Assembly (NCBI GenBank): GCA_046263755.1
Contig: JBJYZC010000014.1
Location: 1 to 64,000 of the forward strand
DNA from: Lachnocurva sp029100405
GTDB taxonomy: Bacteria; Bacillota; Clostridia; Lachnospirales; Lachnospiraceae
DNA length: 64,000 bases
Direction: 5' to 3'
Under the pieces are notes generated by a model, which did not search any database, was not told where the DNA came from, and saw only the letters and a program-made list of their open reading frames with translations. Of the stretch, positions 24,559 through 32,155 are shown in pieces (positions within the stretch are counted from its first letter, which is position 1; each line of letters starts with the position of its first letter). The position numbers and the translations under genes were made by a program.

Positions 24559-26175
24559 TCAAAATGTGATCAGCCCTCGGCTGTCGTAAACACTCTCTTC
24601 ATTCTCATGACGGACACAGCGGTCCAGCGCCATGATGGCCGCAACAATGCCGTCGATCTTTTCCGGTGACTTTGCCTTGGTCGGCTTGATGTTATCTGCT
24701 GCATCCCGATCCACTACCACGTTCAGAGCCATCCATCGGAGCACCGGATTGCCGCCGTGAATGATCTTTCCCTCCATCATCAGCTTGTAGAATTCCTTGG
24801 TCGGAGGACTCATGTCCTTAAAGCCCTGACCGAAGGGAATCATCGTCATGCCGTCCCCTTCCAGATTGATAATGAGCTGGGTGGCATTCCAGCGGTCCAC
24901 CGCAATCTCGCGGATGTTGTAGATCTGATAAAGGTCCAGAATGAACTGCTCGATGAAGTTGTAGTCAATCACGTTTCCTTCGGTTGCTTTCATGTAGCCC
25001 TGCTTCACCCAGACATCATAGGGGACCGAGGCCCTCCGGACTCGAATCGGAATCGTCTCCTCCGGCACCCAGAAGAACGGCAGGCAGATGTATTTCTCCT
25101 CCTCGGTGCGGGGAGGAAACATCAGAACCAGCGCTGTGATATCTCCGGTGCTGGAGAGATCGAGTCCGCCGTAACACTCCCTGCCACGAAGGCTGTCCAG
25201 ATCGATCGGCTGATTGCCCTGATCAAAGACCTGCTCCGGGATGAAGGCGGTCGTACTGGACACCCACATGTTTAAGCGCAGCTGCTTGAACACAGCTTCC
25301 TCTGCGGGATTTTCCAGTGCCTCATGGTAATGCTCCCGGACACGGTCAATGTCGATCGTCTGTCCGAGGCTCGGATTTGCTTTGTACCAGTTCTTCTCAT
25401 CGTGCCAGTCTTCTACTTCTTCCAGTCCATAGACGACTGGATAAAATGTATGATCCACTCTCTGACCGGAGAGGATATCTTTTGCCTTCTGGTGCAGCTC
25501 GTAACAGATCGAGTTCTTGTCCGTTCCTGCTGTGGTGATCAGGAAAAACAGCGGCTGCTCTCTCGCATCACCAGACCCTTGTGTCAGAACGTCATACAGC
25601 TTCCGGGTCGGCTGTGCGTGCACCTCATCGAAGACCAGACCGGAAACATTCAGGCCGTGCTTGGTGCCGACCTCGGCAGACAGCACCTGATAGAATCCGG
25701 CATTGCTGTAATTCACGATTCGTTTCGTTGCCGCCATGATCTTCGAGCGCTTCAGAAGTGCCGGTGTCATGGAAACCATCTGGTGGGCAACGTCAAAAAC
25801 AATTGAAGCCTGCTGCCGATCCGCAGCCGCGCCGTAAACTTCTGCAGACGGTTCGTTATCCGCATACAAAAGATACAGCGCGACGGCAGCCGCAAGCTCC
25901 GACTTTCCGTTCTTTTTTCCGATCTCGATATAGGCGGTCCGAAACTGCCGCTTGTCATCCGGCTTTACAATCCCGAAGAGATCCCGGATGATCTGCTCCT
26001 GCCACGGCAGAAGCCAGAAACGTTTCCCGGCCCACTTGCCTTTGGTGTGGCGGAGCATCTCGATAAACTTCACGGCCCGGTCTGCCTTCGCCGCATCGTA
26101 ATGCGAGGTTGGCAGCATGAACCGGGTCGGCTGATAGTCCGTGAGCTTTGGCATGTCCTCGGGACGTTCCTCCAT
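24559..26175 (-). CDS. Terminase large subunit
   Basis: 538 residues. The ATPase half begins with a helical RFWLLPWQEQIIRDLFGI segment, a classic region of Terminase_1 proteins, followed by Walker-type motifs (IGKKNGKSELAAAVALY as P-loop-like, GLVFDEVHAQPT as Walker B). The nuclease half has YGGLDLSSTGDITAL with acidic catalytic residues and a late DGIVAAIMALDR. Pumps DNA into the prohead and cuts it. Start overlaps the small subunit stop. Confidence 0.97.
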   Translation of the reverse strand: MEERPEDMPKLTDYQPTRFMLPTSHYDAAKADRAVKFIEMLRHTKGKWAGKRFWLLPWQEQIIRDLFGIVKPDDKRQFRTAYIEIGKKNGKSELAAAVALYLLYADNEPSAEVYGAAADRQQASIVFDVAHQMVSMTPALLKRSKIMAATKRIVNYSNAGFYQVLSAEVGTKHGLNVSGLVFDEVHAQPTRKLYDVLTQGSGDAREQPLFFLITTAGTDKNSICYELHQKAKDILSGQRVDHTFYPVVYGLEEVEDWHDEKNWYKANPSLGQTIDIDRVREHYHEALENPAEEAVFKQLRLNMWVSSTTAFIPEQVFDQGNQPIDLDSLRGRECYGGLDLSSTGDITALVLMFPPRTEEEKYICLPFFWVPEETIPIRVRRASVPYDVWVKQGYMKATEGNVIDYNFIEQFILDLYQIYNIREIAVDRWNATQLIINLEGDGMTMIPFGQGFKDMSPPTKEFYKLMMEGKIIHGGNPVLRWMALNVVVDRDAADNIKPTKAKSPEKIDGIVAAIMALDRCVRHENEESVYDSRGLITF

Positions 26176-26648
26176 TACGGATCACCTCCCAGAAGCTCCT
26201 CCATCTCATCGCCCGGTTTCTTTTCACCGGCATCCGCGATCAGCCGCGATCTTGATGCCGGCGTCAGACCAAATTCGGTAGCAAACTTGCCCATCTGCTT
26301 CATGTAGGTCTGCGCGATGGATACCTGCGGAACCTGCTGCCAGTAGCCGGAAGGCGTCCGGACAAGGGAGCCATGTTCCGTGATAAATTCCTCAGCCTCT
26401 TTCCATCTCGCATAGGACTGGCAGTAGGCAGCGAAGGCAGCCATATCGACTTCTGTCAGAACGCCGATCGCCTCCATCTTTTTCGCTAACCTGTGCCACT
26501 CTTTCCTAGCATCTTTGCTGAGCCATTTCGGGCAGGCAGGTGCTTTTTTCTCTGGCTTCGGCTCGTTCTCATTCAGTTTTCTTTTTCCCGGATTTCCTTC
26601 CAGCTCCTTGATAGCAGTCGGAGTCGGCTTTCTTCCTCTGGTCGCCAT
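26175..26648 (-). CDS. Terminase small subunit (P27 family)
   Basis: 157 residues from the ATG at 26648 (AAAGGAGGTG). The opening ATRGRKPTPTAIKELEGNPG and the following helical segments are typical of P27-type small terminases, which recognise cos or pac. Translationally coupled to the large subunit. Confidence 0.95.
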   Translation of the reverse strand: MATRGRKPTPTAIKELEGNPGKRKLNENEPKPEKKAPACPKWLSKDARKEWHRLAKKMEAIGVLTEVDMAAFAAYCQSYARWKEAEEFITEHGSLVRTPSGYWQQVPQVSIAQTYMKQMGKFATEFGLTPASRSRLIADAGEKKPGDEMEELLGGDP

Positions 26649-26811
26649 AAGAAGCACCTCCTTTCCGTCAATTTTCTGTATCAAAAAAAGACCGCCGAAG
26701 CGATCCAGACCATGTGGTGTATGTGTAATGCAGTATATGCGAACGAGAGAAAGAGCCGTGTGGCTCTCCTCCCGGATTTAACTTATTTGCTTTCTGTTCA
26801 GCGCCTTCTTG

Positions 26812-27039
26812 TCAATTTAGATCGTACAGGATGATAAGAAGCGCAAGCTGCGCGTTTTCTGTCTCCGGCTCGATGTCCCAGCCTCTGTCGTATCTTGCAA
26901 CCGGGATTCCTCCGAGGCGGATCTCAAGCTTGCTGATCTTGCCGCCATCGATTCCGTAGTCCTCGCTCGGATGCCCGTAGACCTTCGCGCTGTAGGTGAA
27001 TATCTGGCTTTTAATTTTGATGCTTCCTTTTTTCCACAT
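26812..27039 (-). CDS. Small phage protein of unknown function
   Basis: 75 residues from the ATG at 27039, which has CGGAGG nine bases upstream; the frame continues upstream (27090) through leader sequence copy D. Beta-rich (MWKKGSIKIKSQIFTYSAKV, later RLGGIPVARYDRGWDI). I believe this type is common in Bacillota phages near terminase genes, but I cannot name a function. Confidence 0.75.
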   Translation of the reverse strand: MWKKGSIKIKSQIFTYSAKVYGHPSEDYGIDGGKISKLEIRLGGIPVARYDRGWDIEPETENAQLALLIILYDLN

Positions 27040-27069
27040 GGTCTTTTTCCTCCGTTTCTTTTGTGTGCC

Positions 27070-27120
27070 CTTTTCCTTTGGCATGTACATATATCACTCT
27101 ACGGGCGTGATATAGCAAGG
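27070..27120 (-). promoter_or_regulatory. Leader element copy D
   Basis: Read leftward: TTGCTATATCACGCC, then AGTGATATATGTACATGCC and AAAGGAAAAGG. The perfect inverted repeat TATATCAC / GTGATATA with a nine-base gap lies at its centre. Shared with copies at 27684, 28930 and 6973. Confidence 0.6.
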
Positions 27121-27217
27121 AGATCCGCCGGATATGTGTCACAAAGATCCGCCCCGGAAACTGTGTATTTTGTACGAGGAAGAGGCCCCTTTTGCGGGGC
27201 TCCCTCCCTTTTTGTTT

Positions 27218-27652
27218 TCAGTTCAGGATCATCCTGAAGGCGTGGCCCTTCTCGTAGCCTTTGCCGTAGAAGTCCTTCCGGAGGTTGACCTCGACCATCT
27301 CTCTGATCGTGCAGCCGGTCTCTTTGAAAAGCCATAAGGTTTCGATTGCATCCGTTGCCCGGCAGGAGTAGGTGAAGGCCTTGATGCCGTTCTCCTTCAT
27401 GCAGGCGGTGAGGGCTTCCACATCCCGGTCCCAGATGATGTCGTCGAAGTCGAGGATCTCGTTCTCGTTGTCTCTTGATTTCTCGTAGGCCCTCCAGATC
27501 TTGCAGGCGATGTCGCCCATCTCAATGATCCGATCCTCGGCTGCCTTCGCCGTATCCCTTGCGGTGTCCCTCTCCTCTGCGGTGGTGGCTGCCTTGTAGG
27601 CTTTCTTTGCTTCTGCGATGGTGTTGTAGGTTTCTTCAAAAATGTTCGTCAT
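27218..27652 (-). CDS. Small phage protein of unknown function
   Basis: 144 residues from the ATG at 27652 (AAGGAGG upstream). The first half is helical (NIFEETYNTIAEAKKAYKAA, then a T/A/R/D-rich helix); the second half is alpha/beta (VEALTACMKENGIKAFTYSC, IREMVEVNLRKDFYGKGYEK). No catalytic motif is evident. It belongs to the run of small leftward genes between methyltransferase and terminase, each led by a copy of the repeated leader or tightly coupled. Confidence 0.75.
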   Translation of the reverse strand: MTNIFEETYNTIAEAKKAYKAATTAEERDTARDTAKAAEDRIIEMGDIACKIWRAYEKSRDNENEILDFDDIIWDRDVEALTACMKENGIKAFTYSCRATDAIETLWLFKETGCTIREMVEVNLRKDFYGKGYEKGHAFRMILN

Positions 27653-27683
27653 GGCTTTGTCCTCCTTGCTTTGTGCTTGTTTA

Positions 27684-27735
27684 CCTTTTCCTTTGGCATG
27701 TACATATATCACTCTGCAGGCGATATATAGCAAGG
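27684..27735 (-). promoter_or_regulatory. Leader element copy C
   Basis: Read leftward: TTGCTATATATCGCC, AGAGTGATATATGTACATGCC split over two lines of the repeat, then AAAGGAAAAGG. Nearly identical to copy D except for a shortened inverted repeat (TATATC / GATATA). It lies 32 bases before the start codon of the gene at 27652. Confidence 0.6.
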
Positions 27736-27781
27736 AAATAAGCCTCATAACCAGCACAAAAATGTACCGAAAATCCTGTGC

Positions 27782-27961
27782 TTATCTGACATCTCCATGG
27801 AGAATAAAGCGGACGTATTCGTCCCGGTGCTCCTCAATAAAGAGCACCAGATCGTAGTAGTTCCGGTAGAAGGCGAGGCGCTGCACGTAGGGCAGGTCGA
27901 ACATGTTCGTAAGGCCGCTGTCTCGAATCGCAATAATCTGTTTCCTGATCTTCTCATCCAT
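27782..27961 (-). CDS. DUF5049-like small phage protein
   Basis: 59 residues from the ATG at 27961, overlapping the stop of the gene before it. The sequence MDEKIRKQIIAIRDSGLTN, then FDLPYVQRLAFYRNYYDLV and a C-terminal FIEEHRDEYVRFILHG matches my memory of the DUF5049 family of short phage proteins. Function unknown. Confidence 0.8.
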   Translation of the reverse strand: MDEKIRKQIIAIRDSGLTNMFDLPYVQRLAFYRNYYDLVLFIEEHRDEYVRFILHGDVR

Positions 27962-27962
27962 A

Positions 27963-28187
27963 TCAGTCCACCACCTTCCGCACGATATCCTCGCCATAGA
28001 TCACGCTTAGTCCTGAACCGTTATCCCAGTGGACGAGCAAGGATCCCGTGTCGTCGACACCATAGACGGTTCCTTTTGTGCCGATTGGCGGTGCCTGGAT
28101 GTCATCCATCTGAAGAAGCTCCACACGGGTGCCGTTCGGATAGATCTTGCGGAGCTCTTCAAACTCCTCTGGTCTGATTAGCTTCAT
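27963..28187 (-). CDS. DUF4314-like small phage protein
   Basis: 74 residues, AAAGGAGGTGG before the start. SH3-like beta barrel pattern with GTKGTVYGVDDTGSLLVHWD and a late LSVIYGEDIVRKV, as in DUF4314 proteins. Its start overlaps the previous gene by four bases and its stop abuts the next start. Function unknown; the fold suggests binding to another phage protein or nucleic acid. Confidence 0.85.
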   Translation of the reverse strand: MKLIRPEEFEELRKIYPNGTRVELLQMDDIQAPPIGTKGTVYGVDDTGSLLVHWDNGSGLSVIYGEDIVRKVVD

Positions 28188-28912
28188 GCTTCCACCTCCT
28201 TTGTTGGAGCGCCGTTTCGGAAGGCGGAGCTTCCGGAGAGGTTCTTCAATAGGATCTTCCGAGCTGTCTTGAAGTCCGGTCCAATGAAGCCCATCCGAAG
28301 AAGCCAGGTGCGGAAGGCGTACTTTTCATTGTCTGTCTCTACCGGCTTGCTGCTTGCGTGCTTCAGCTCCTTCGAGAGCTTGCAAAGCTGGGTGAGAAAA
28401 AGCAGGTAGGCGTTTGTCTCTTCCGGGGTAAGCTCGCGGGAAAACCAAGGGAACTCGATCTTGTCTTCCGTGATGTTGATCCGTGTGTCGGTGATGGCGA
28501 GCGCCTTCTTGATAAGACTCTCCTTCGCGCTGATCAGGTTCCTAAGCGTTCCGACGTTTGCGGATGCAAGCGGAAGGCTGATCGTCAGTGCCGGTTCCTG
28601 CTCGTCCAGGTTGGAAGATTCCTTCTCTTCCACAGCGGTGGTTTCCTCTTCTGTGGTCTCCGCCTGCTCGGGTTGCTCGGTCTTGTCATCTTCCTCTGCA
28701 GTGAATCCCTTCTCGTTCAGTGCGTCCATCACCTTCTGCATCTTCTCCTCATCGCTGCAGCTGATCCCACCGTCCTTGTCGACCGTGATGTTTCCGATCT
28801 CGTAGGCGCAGGTCGGCATCCGCTTGTAGTCGGCTTTCTCTCCGGTGATCTCTGCGATTGCTTGTACCAGCTCTTTTCTCTTAGTTCCTGTCAGGTTGTA
28901 GTTTGCTTTCAT
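28184..28912 (-). CDS. Phage-associated protein (often annotated 'virulence protein')
   Basis: 242 residues from the ATG at 28912 (AAGGAGGCAC upstream). The N-terminus (MKANYNLTGTKRKELVQAI, then YEIGNITVDKDG) resembles an amidoligase-type small domain; the middle is an acidic linker (about 70-110); the C-terminal half contains LISAKESLIKKAL, IEFPWFSRELTPEETNAY and RTWLLRMGFIGPDFKTARKI. This combination recurs in Bacillota prophages and conjugative elements next to DUF4314 and DUF5049-like genes. Function unproven. Confidence 0.8.
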   Translation of the reverse strand: MKANYNLTGTKRKELVQAIAEITGEKADYKRMPTCAYEIGNITVDKDGGISCSDEEKMQKVMDALNEKGFTAEEDDKTEQPEQAETTEEETTAVEEKESSNLDEQEPALTISLPLASANVGTLRNLISAKESLIKKALAITDTRINITEDKIEFPWFSRELTPEETNAYLLFLTQLCKLSKELKHASSKPVETDNEKYAFRTWLLRMGFIGPDFKTARKILLKNLSGSSAFRNGAPTKEVEA

Positions 28913-28929
28913 GGCATGTGCCTCCTTTT

Positions 28930-28975
28930 CTTTTGGTAGTACATACATCACTCAGGAGCGCCGGAATAGCAACTC
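28930..28975 (-). promoter_or_regulatory. Leader element copy B
   Basis: Read leftward: TTGCTATTCCGGCGC, TGAGTGATGTATGTACTACC, AAAAGAAAAGGAGG. Intermediate between copy A (recombinase) and copies C/D, sharing CTACC with A and GTGAT-TATGTAC with C and D. Confidence 0.6.
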
Positions 28976-29033
28976 ATACTGGCAGGAATTATGAACAAAG
29001 ATCAGGCAGAGCTTTTGGCGGATGTGTACCTGC

Positions 29034-30290
29034 TTATGCGCTCTCCTCCTTCGGCATCGCCGCAATCGCTTCATTGAGCGTGAGCTTCTGGCCGTCACGA
29101 AGTACATACGCATCATCGGAGTTTCCAACCTGTTCGACGTAGCGCTTTACGATGACATCTACAAACTTGGGATCCAGCTCAATGCCTCGACAAATCCGGT
29201 CGGTCTGCTCACAGGCAATCAGGGTAGAGCCGGATCCAAGGAAGGGATCCAGAACAATTCCGTTTGTCATCGAGGAGTTCCGGATTGGATATGCCATCAG
29301 TTGCACCGGCTTCATCGTCGGATGATCCTTGGATGCTTTCGGACGATCATACTCCCAGATGGTGGTCTGCTTCCGGTCCGAGTACCACTCATGCCTCCCG
29401 CCCTTCTTCCAGCCAAACAGGCACGGTTCATGCTGCCACTGGTAGGGAGAGCGTCCCAGGACCAGTGCGTTCTTTTTCCAGATGCAGCAGCCGGAAAGGT
29501 AGAAACCTGCATCCGCAAATGCCCTGCGGAAGTTCAGTCCCTCCGTATCTGCGTGGAATACGTAAATGGAACCGTCATCGGCGAGGTTGTCATGCATGCA
29601 GGTATAGGTAGAAAGCAGGAACTTGTAGAAGTCCTCCTCGGCCATGTTGTCATTCAGGATCTTGCCTGCTGTTTCTTCAACGTCTACGTTATAAGGCGGG
29701 TCCGTCACGATGACGTTTGCCTTCACACCGTCCATCAGTTTCTCGTAGGAAGCAGGATCCGTGGAGTCACCACAGAAAACAGTGTGCCGTCCCAGGAACC
29801 AAAGGTCCCCGGCTTTGGAGAAGGTCGGATTCTTCAGTTCCTCGTCCACATCAAAGTCATCCTCTTTGACTTCTTTCGACGCCACCTTGTTAAAGAGCTG
29901 CTCCATCTCCGGAGGCTCGAAGCCGGTGAGCGCGGTGTTGAAGTCGCTCGCCTCAAGATCGTGCAGAAGATCGGCAAGGAGGTTTTCATCCCACGCACCT
30001 GTGATCTTGTTGAGCGCGATGTTTAAGGCCTTCTCTCTGGTTTTATCGATGTCGACGACTGCACAGGGAACCTCTGTGTAACCGAGATCCATCGCAACAG
30101 TCAGTCTCTGATGTCCTCCGATAATTGTCATATCGGCATTCACAACCAAAGGATCCGCAAAGCCAAACTCCTGAATGGAGTTCTTGATCTTCTCGTATTC
30201 TTTATCGCCCGGCTTCAGTTTCTTTCTCGGGTTGTAGGCTGCCGGTTTCAGATCCTTCACTGGTATTGTTTTTAACGTTGCTGTCTTCAC
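29034..30290 (-). CDS. ParB-like domain fused to N6-adenine/N4-cytosine DNA methyltransferase
   Basis: 418 residues from a GTG at 30290 with AAAGGAGAAG upstream; the frame to 30422 has no such site. A ParB/Srx-type domain comes first (LKPAAYNPRKKLKPGDKEY, IIGGHQRLTVAMDLGY; about 1-110). The methyltransferase follows with the catalytic VTDPPYNVD (about 190) before the cofactor motif VLDPFLGSGSTLIACE (about 365), the order of class beta enzymes. No restriction partner is nearby, so it is probably an orphan enzyme that protects or marks phage DNA. Overlaps the zinc-ribbon gene by 89 bases in another frame. Confidence 0.93.
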   Translation of the reverse strand: MKTATLKTIPVKDLKPAAYNPRKKLKPGDKEYEKIKNSIQEFGFADPLVVNADMTIIGGHQRLTVAMDLGYTEVPCAVVDIDKTREKALNIALNKITGAWDENLLADLLHDLEASDFNTALTGFEPPEMEQLFNKVASKEVKEDDFDVDEELKNPTFSKAGDLWFLGRHTVFCGDSTDPASYEKLMDGVKANVIVTDPPYNVDVEETAGKILNDNMAEEDFYKFLLSTYTCMHDNLADDGSIYVFHADTEGLNFRRAFADAGFYLSGCCIWKKNALVLGRSPYQWQHEPCLFGWKKGGRHEWYSDRKQTTIWEYDRPKASKDHPTMKPVQLMAYPIRNSSMTNGIVLDPFLGSGSTLIACEQTDRICRGIELDPKFVDVIVKRYVEQVGNSDDAYVLRDGQKLTLNEAIAAMPKEESA

Positions 30291-30471
30291 GTTCTCTTCT
30301 CCTTTCCCGTTCCATCCTCTTGTTGAATGCCCAGCGGCAGCGGTTACTGCAGAAGCACCTGGGCCTGCCTCGCCGATTCCCTTCGATCGGCTTCCCACAC
30401 TCCGGACAGAACCGCTTCGCACAGGACTCGAGGAACAAGGAAAGATCCTGCTTTCTTTCGATGTCTTCCAT
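30202..30471 (-). CDS. Small zinc-ribbon phage protein
   Basis: 89 residues from the ATG at 30471 (CAGGAGAACAG upstream). Four cysteines in FCPECGKPIEG and CFCSNRCRWAFNKR make a zinc-binding knuckle; a strongly basic helix (RMERERRREREDSN) follows. It resembles small DNA-binding zinc ribbons found before phage methyltransferase genes. The gene's last 89 bases are read in two frames because the methyltransferase start lies inside it. Confidence 0.75.
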   Translation of the reverse strand: MEDIERKQDLSLFLESCAKRFCPECGKPIEGNRRGRPRCFCSNRCRWAFNKRMERERRREREDSNVKNNTSEGSETGSLQPEKETEAGR

Positions 30472-30530
30472 ACTGTTCTCCTGTCCGCAAAAATGCCCGA
30501 GGCCTTGGAAACAAAGGACTTCTGGGCATG

Positions 30531-30565
30531 AAAAAAGCAGTGGCGGATCTTGCTCCACCACTGCC
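30531..30565 (-). terminator. Intrinsic terminator, leftward
   Basis: Read leftward: stem GCAGTGG / CCACTGC, loop, then six T. Strong; separates the cos-like region and HicAB from the methyltransferase operon. Confidence 0.75.
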
Positions 30566-30633
30566 TGTAAAAGTTATCAATTTTTCAAACAAATCCGCAT
30601 TCTATGCGGATATTGCACGTGAAATGTACCTTT

Positions 30634-30750
30634 CCGGGACCCGTCCGGCGGCCGTCTGACCCCGGGGTATCAATTTCGCGGAAATCAACGCAAGAGGGGG
30701 CGCCGGTCCCTGAGCCTCAAGCTCGTAGAGATTTTTACCTCCCCCATGAA
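30634..30750. other. GC-rich cos-like segment
   Basis: A non-coding-looking stretch that stands out as GC-rich, with dyads ACCCCGGGGT (30659-30668), GGCGCC (30699-30704) and CCGGCGGCC, followed by a CCTCCCCC edge near 30740. It lies between HNH/HicAB and the methyltransferase-terminase block and interrupts an otherwise compact operon. HK97-like phages with HNH nucleases carry cos near this position. A leftward 86-codon frame crosses it without a ribosome site. Confidence 0.4.
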
Positions 30751-30783
30751 CACAAACACAGCGTTTGAACACAAAATCCCAAT

Positions 30784-30820
30784 AAAAAAAGCACTCGGGA
30801 GATTTCTCTCTCGAATGCTC
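30784..30820 (-). terminator. Intrinsic terminator after hicB
   Basis: Read leftward: stem GCATTCG / CGAGTGC with an inner GAG/CTC, then seven T. Ends the hicAB transcript. Confidence 0.75.
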
Positions 30821-30871
30821 TGTCATCAATCTTATGTTGTTACTCTTCCGGGCGCTTCTCACCCGACAGGC

Positions 30872-31198
30872 TCAGCCCTGCATCAACTCATCTTCTGCAG
30901 CCTTTTCCATGAACTTATTCACGGACATCTTTTTCTTCTTTGCTGCAGCAGCCACACGTCTGTGAAGGTTCGGATCAAACCTCAGCAGCATCTTTCCTGA
31001 ATATGGTTTCTCAGGATCGACACCATCCTCACTGCACCACTCAAGGTAATCGTCCACAGAATCATGAAAGGCCTGCTCCAATTCAGAAACAGACTCACCC
31101 TGAAACGTGATGACGTCCTTGAGACCCAACACTTCACCGGAGAAGATGTGGGCGTCCTCATCGAACTCTGCTATTCCTTCATATCCTTTATACATCAT
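30872..31198 (-). CDS. hicB: HicB-family antitoxin
   Basis: 108 residues. The N-terminal RNase-H-like HicB domain (YEGIAEFDEDAHIFSGEV, then ITFQGESVSELEQAFHDSV) is followed by a C-terminal ribbon-helix-helix-like segment (LLRFDPNLHRRVAAAAKKK) that binds the operon operator. It neutralises HicA and represses the pair. Start overlaps the toxin stop by 11 bases. Prophage stability or phage competition role is likely. Confidence 0.92.
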   Translation of the reverse strand: MMYKGYEGIAEFDEDAHIFSGEVLGLKDVITFQGESVSELEQAFHDSVDDYLEWCSEDGVDPEKPYSGKMLLRFDPNLHRRVAAAAKKKKMSVNKFMEKAAEDELMQG

Positions 31199-31451
31199 CT
31201 CGCGTCACCTCCGCTTCCTGCAATAACCTGCGCACCGATTTCACAGCTCCTTTGTCTGTGACCTTCTCTGGGTGCGGCCGATGGAAAACGGCTCGTATAC
31301 CATTTAGCTTCACCCTGACTCGCGATCCGTTCCCTTCCGTGATCTCTGCACCAGCTGCCGCGAAGAGAGCTTCGATGTCATGCCACTCAATGTCAGACTT
31401 TACAGGATCAGTGAAGATCGCGTCCCAGGTTTTCTTATTCTTGCTACTCAT
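31188..31451 (-). CDS. hicA: HicA-family mRNA interferase toxin
   Basis: 87 residues. The double-stranded RNA-binding-like HicA fold is seen in WHDIEALFAAAGAEI and NGSRVRVKLNGIRAVFHRPH; a histidine (FHRPHPEK) lies in the C-terminal part where the family carries its active site, followed by VKSVRRLLQEA. Cleaves mRNA when free of HicB. Toxin-first order with a tight overlap is the standard HicAB layout. Confidence 0.92.
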   Translation of the reverse strand: MSSKNKKTWDAIFTDPVKSDIEWHDIEALFAAAGAEITEGNGSRVRVKLNGIRAVFHRPHPEKVTDKGAVKSVRRLLQEAEVTRDDV

Positions 31452-31482
31452 GAGATAATGATAGCACTTTTTGATATCACTT

Positions 31483-31842
31483 TCAATACTTGTATTCCGG
31501 TCTGCTGTCGAACTCTCCTGTCTTCTTGTCGTGGCATTTCTTGCAGAGTGCCTGCCAGTTGTCTGGATTCCAGAAGAGCTCCGGGTTGCCTCGATGAGGC
31601 CGTATGTGATCGACCACTGTCGCCTTGGTGTACCTGCCTTCCTTCAGGCACTGCTCACAAAGCGGGTGCGCAGCCAGGTACATTTTGCGGGCTTTATTCC
31701 ACCTGGAACCATAGCCTCGGGATGCTGCCGACCGCACTTCCTCCGGATGCATCTTCTTATGCTTTTCACAATATTTCTCCCCGTACGGCACCAGCTCCGG
31801 ACAGCCGGGATGTGCGCATGGGTGCTTTGGTTTGTAAGGCAA
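31483..31842 (-). CDS. HNH endonuclease of the packaging module
   Basis: 119 residues from a TTG at 31842 with GAGGTGATCA upstream. Zinc knuckles CAHPGCPELV and CEQCLKEG, then the nuclease motif VVDHIRPHRG, later DNWQALCKKCHDKKT. Such HNH proteins help terminase cut concatemers at cos in HK97-like phages. Here it is separated from the terminase genes by about 5 kb of inserted or accessory genes. Confidence 0.93.
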   Translation of the reverse strand: MPYKPKHPCAHPGCPELVPYGEKYCEKHKKMHPEEVRSAASRGYGSRWNKARKMYLAAHPLCEQCLKEGRYTKATVVDHIRPHRGNPELFWNPDNWQALCKKCHDKKTGEFDSRPEYKY

Positions 31843-31865
31843 TCGTGATCACCTCGGTTTCGTTG

Positions 31866-31904
31866 AAATAAAAAAGCCCTGCAGAACGTCGTGTCCCACA
31901 GGGC
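31866..31904 (-). terminator. Intrinsic terminator, leftward
   Basis: Read leftward: stem GCCCTG / CAGGGC followed by six T interrupted by one A. It lies just upstream of the HNH gene, so early transcription would stop here unless antiterminated. Confidence 0.7.
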
Positions 31905-32030
31905 AGCCAGTATATCTTATAAGCTGCGCGTAGTTGTACAAAGCCGCAGCCATTACTGGGTCAAATTAAAATGGCGGCACAGTTGAAAGGAGTCAAAGAC
32001 CATGCCGCCCACCAACGGAGGTACTGCAAA

Positions 32031-32080
32031 GAAAAAGCCCGATGACCGCACCACCAGTCACCGGACTTCTATTTTCTTTG
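32031..32080. terminator. Bidirectional hairpin terminator in the early-late junction
   Basis: Imperfect 13-bp stem AAGCCCGATGACC / AGTCACCGGACTT with T-rich flanks on both strands. The 313-base gap (31843-32155) between HNH and the sigma-like gene contains this, the terminator at 31866 and no convincing gene; the late promoter probably lies here. Confidence 0.55.
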
Positions 32081-32155
32081 CAATTATATACTATCATACT
32101 GGGTGGGGTGAAAAACAGCGAAAAAACATGAAAAACCATGAAATGTTTTCCTGTC

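Noticed and set aside
30602..30862. Leftward 86-codon frame across the GC-rich segment
   Set aside because: No ribosome site and it crosses a strong terminator; the openness follows from GC-rich sequence. Kept only as the cos-like segment.
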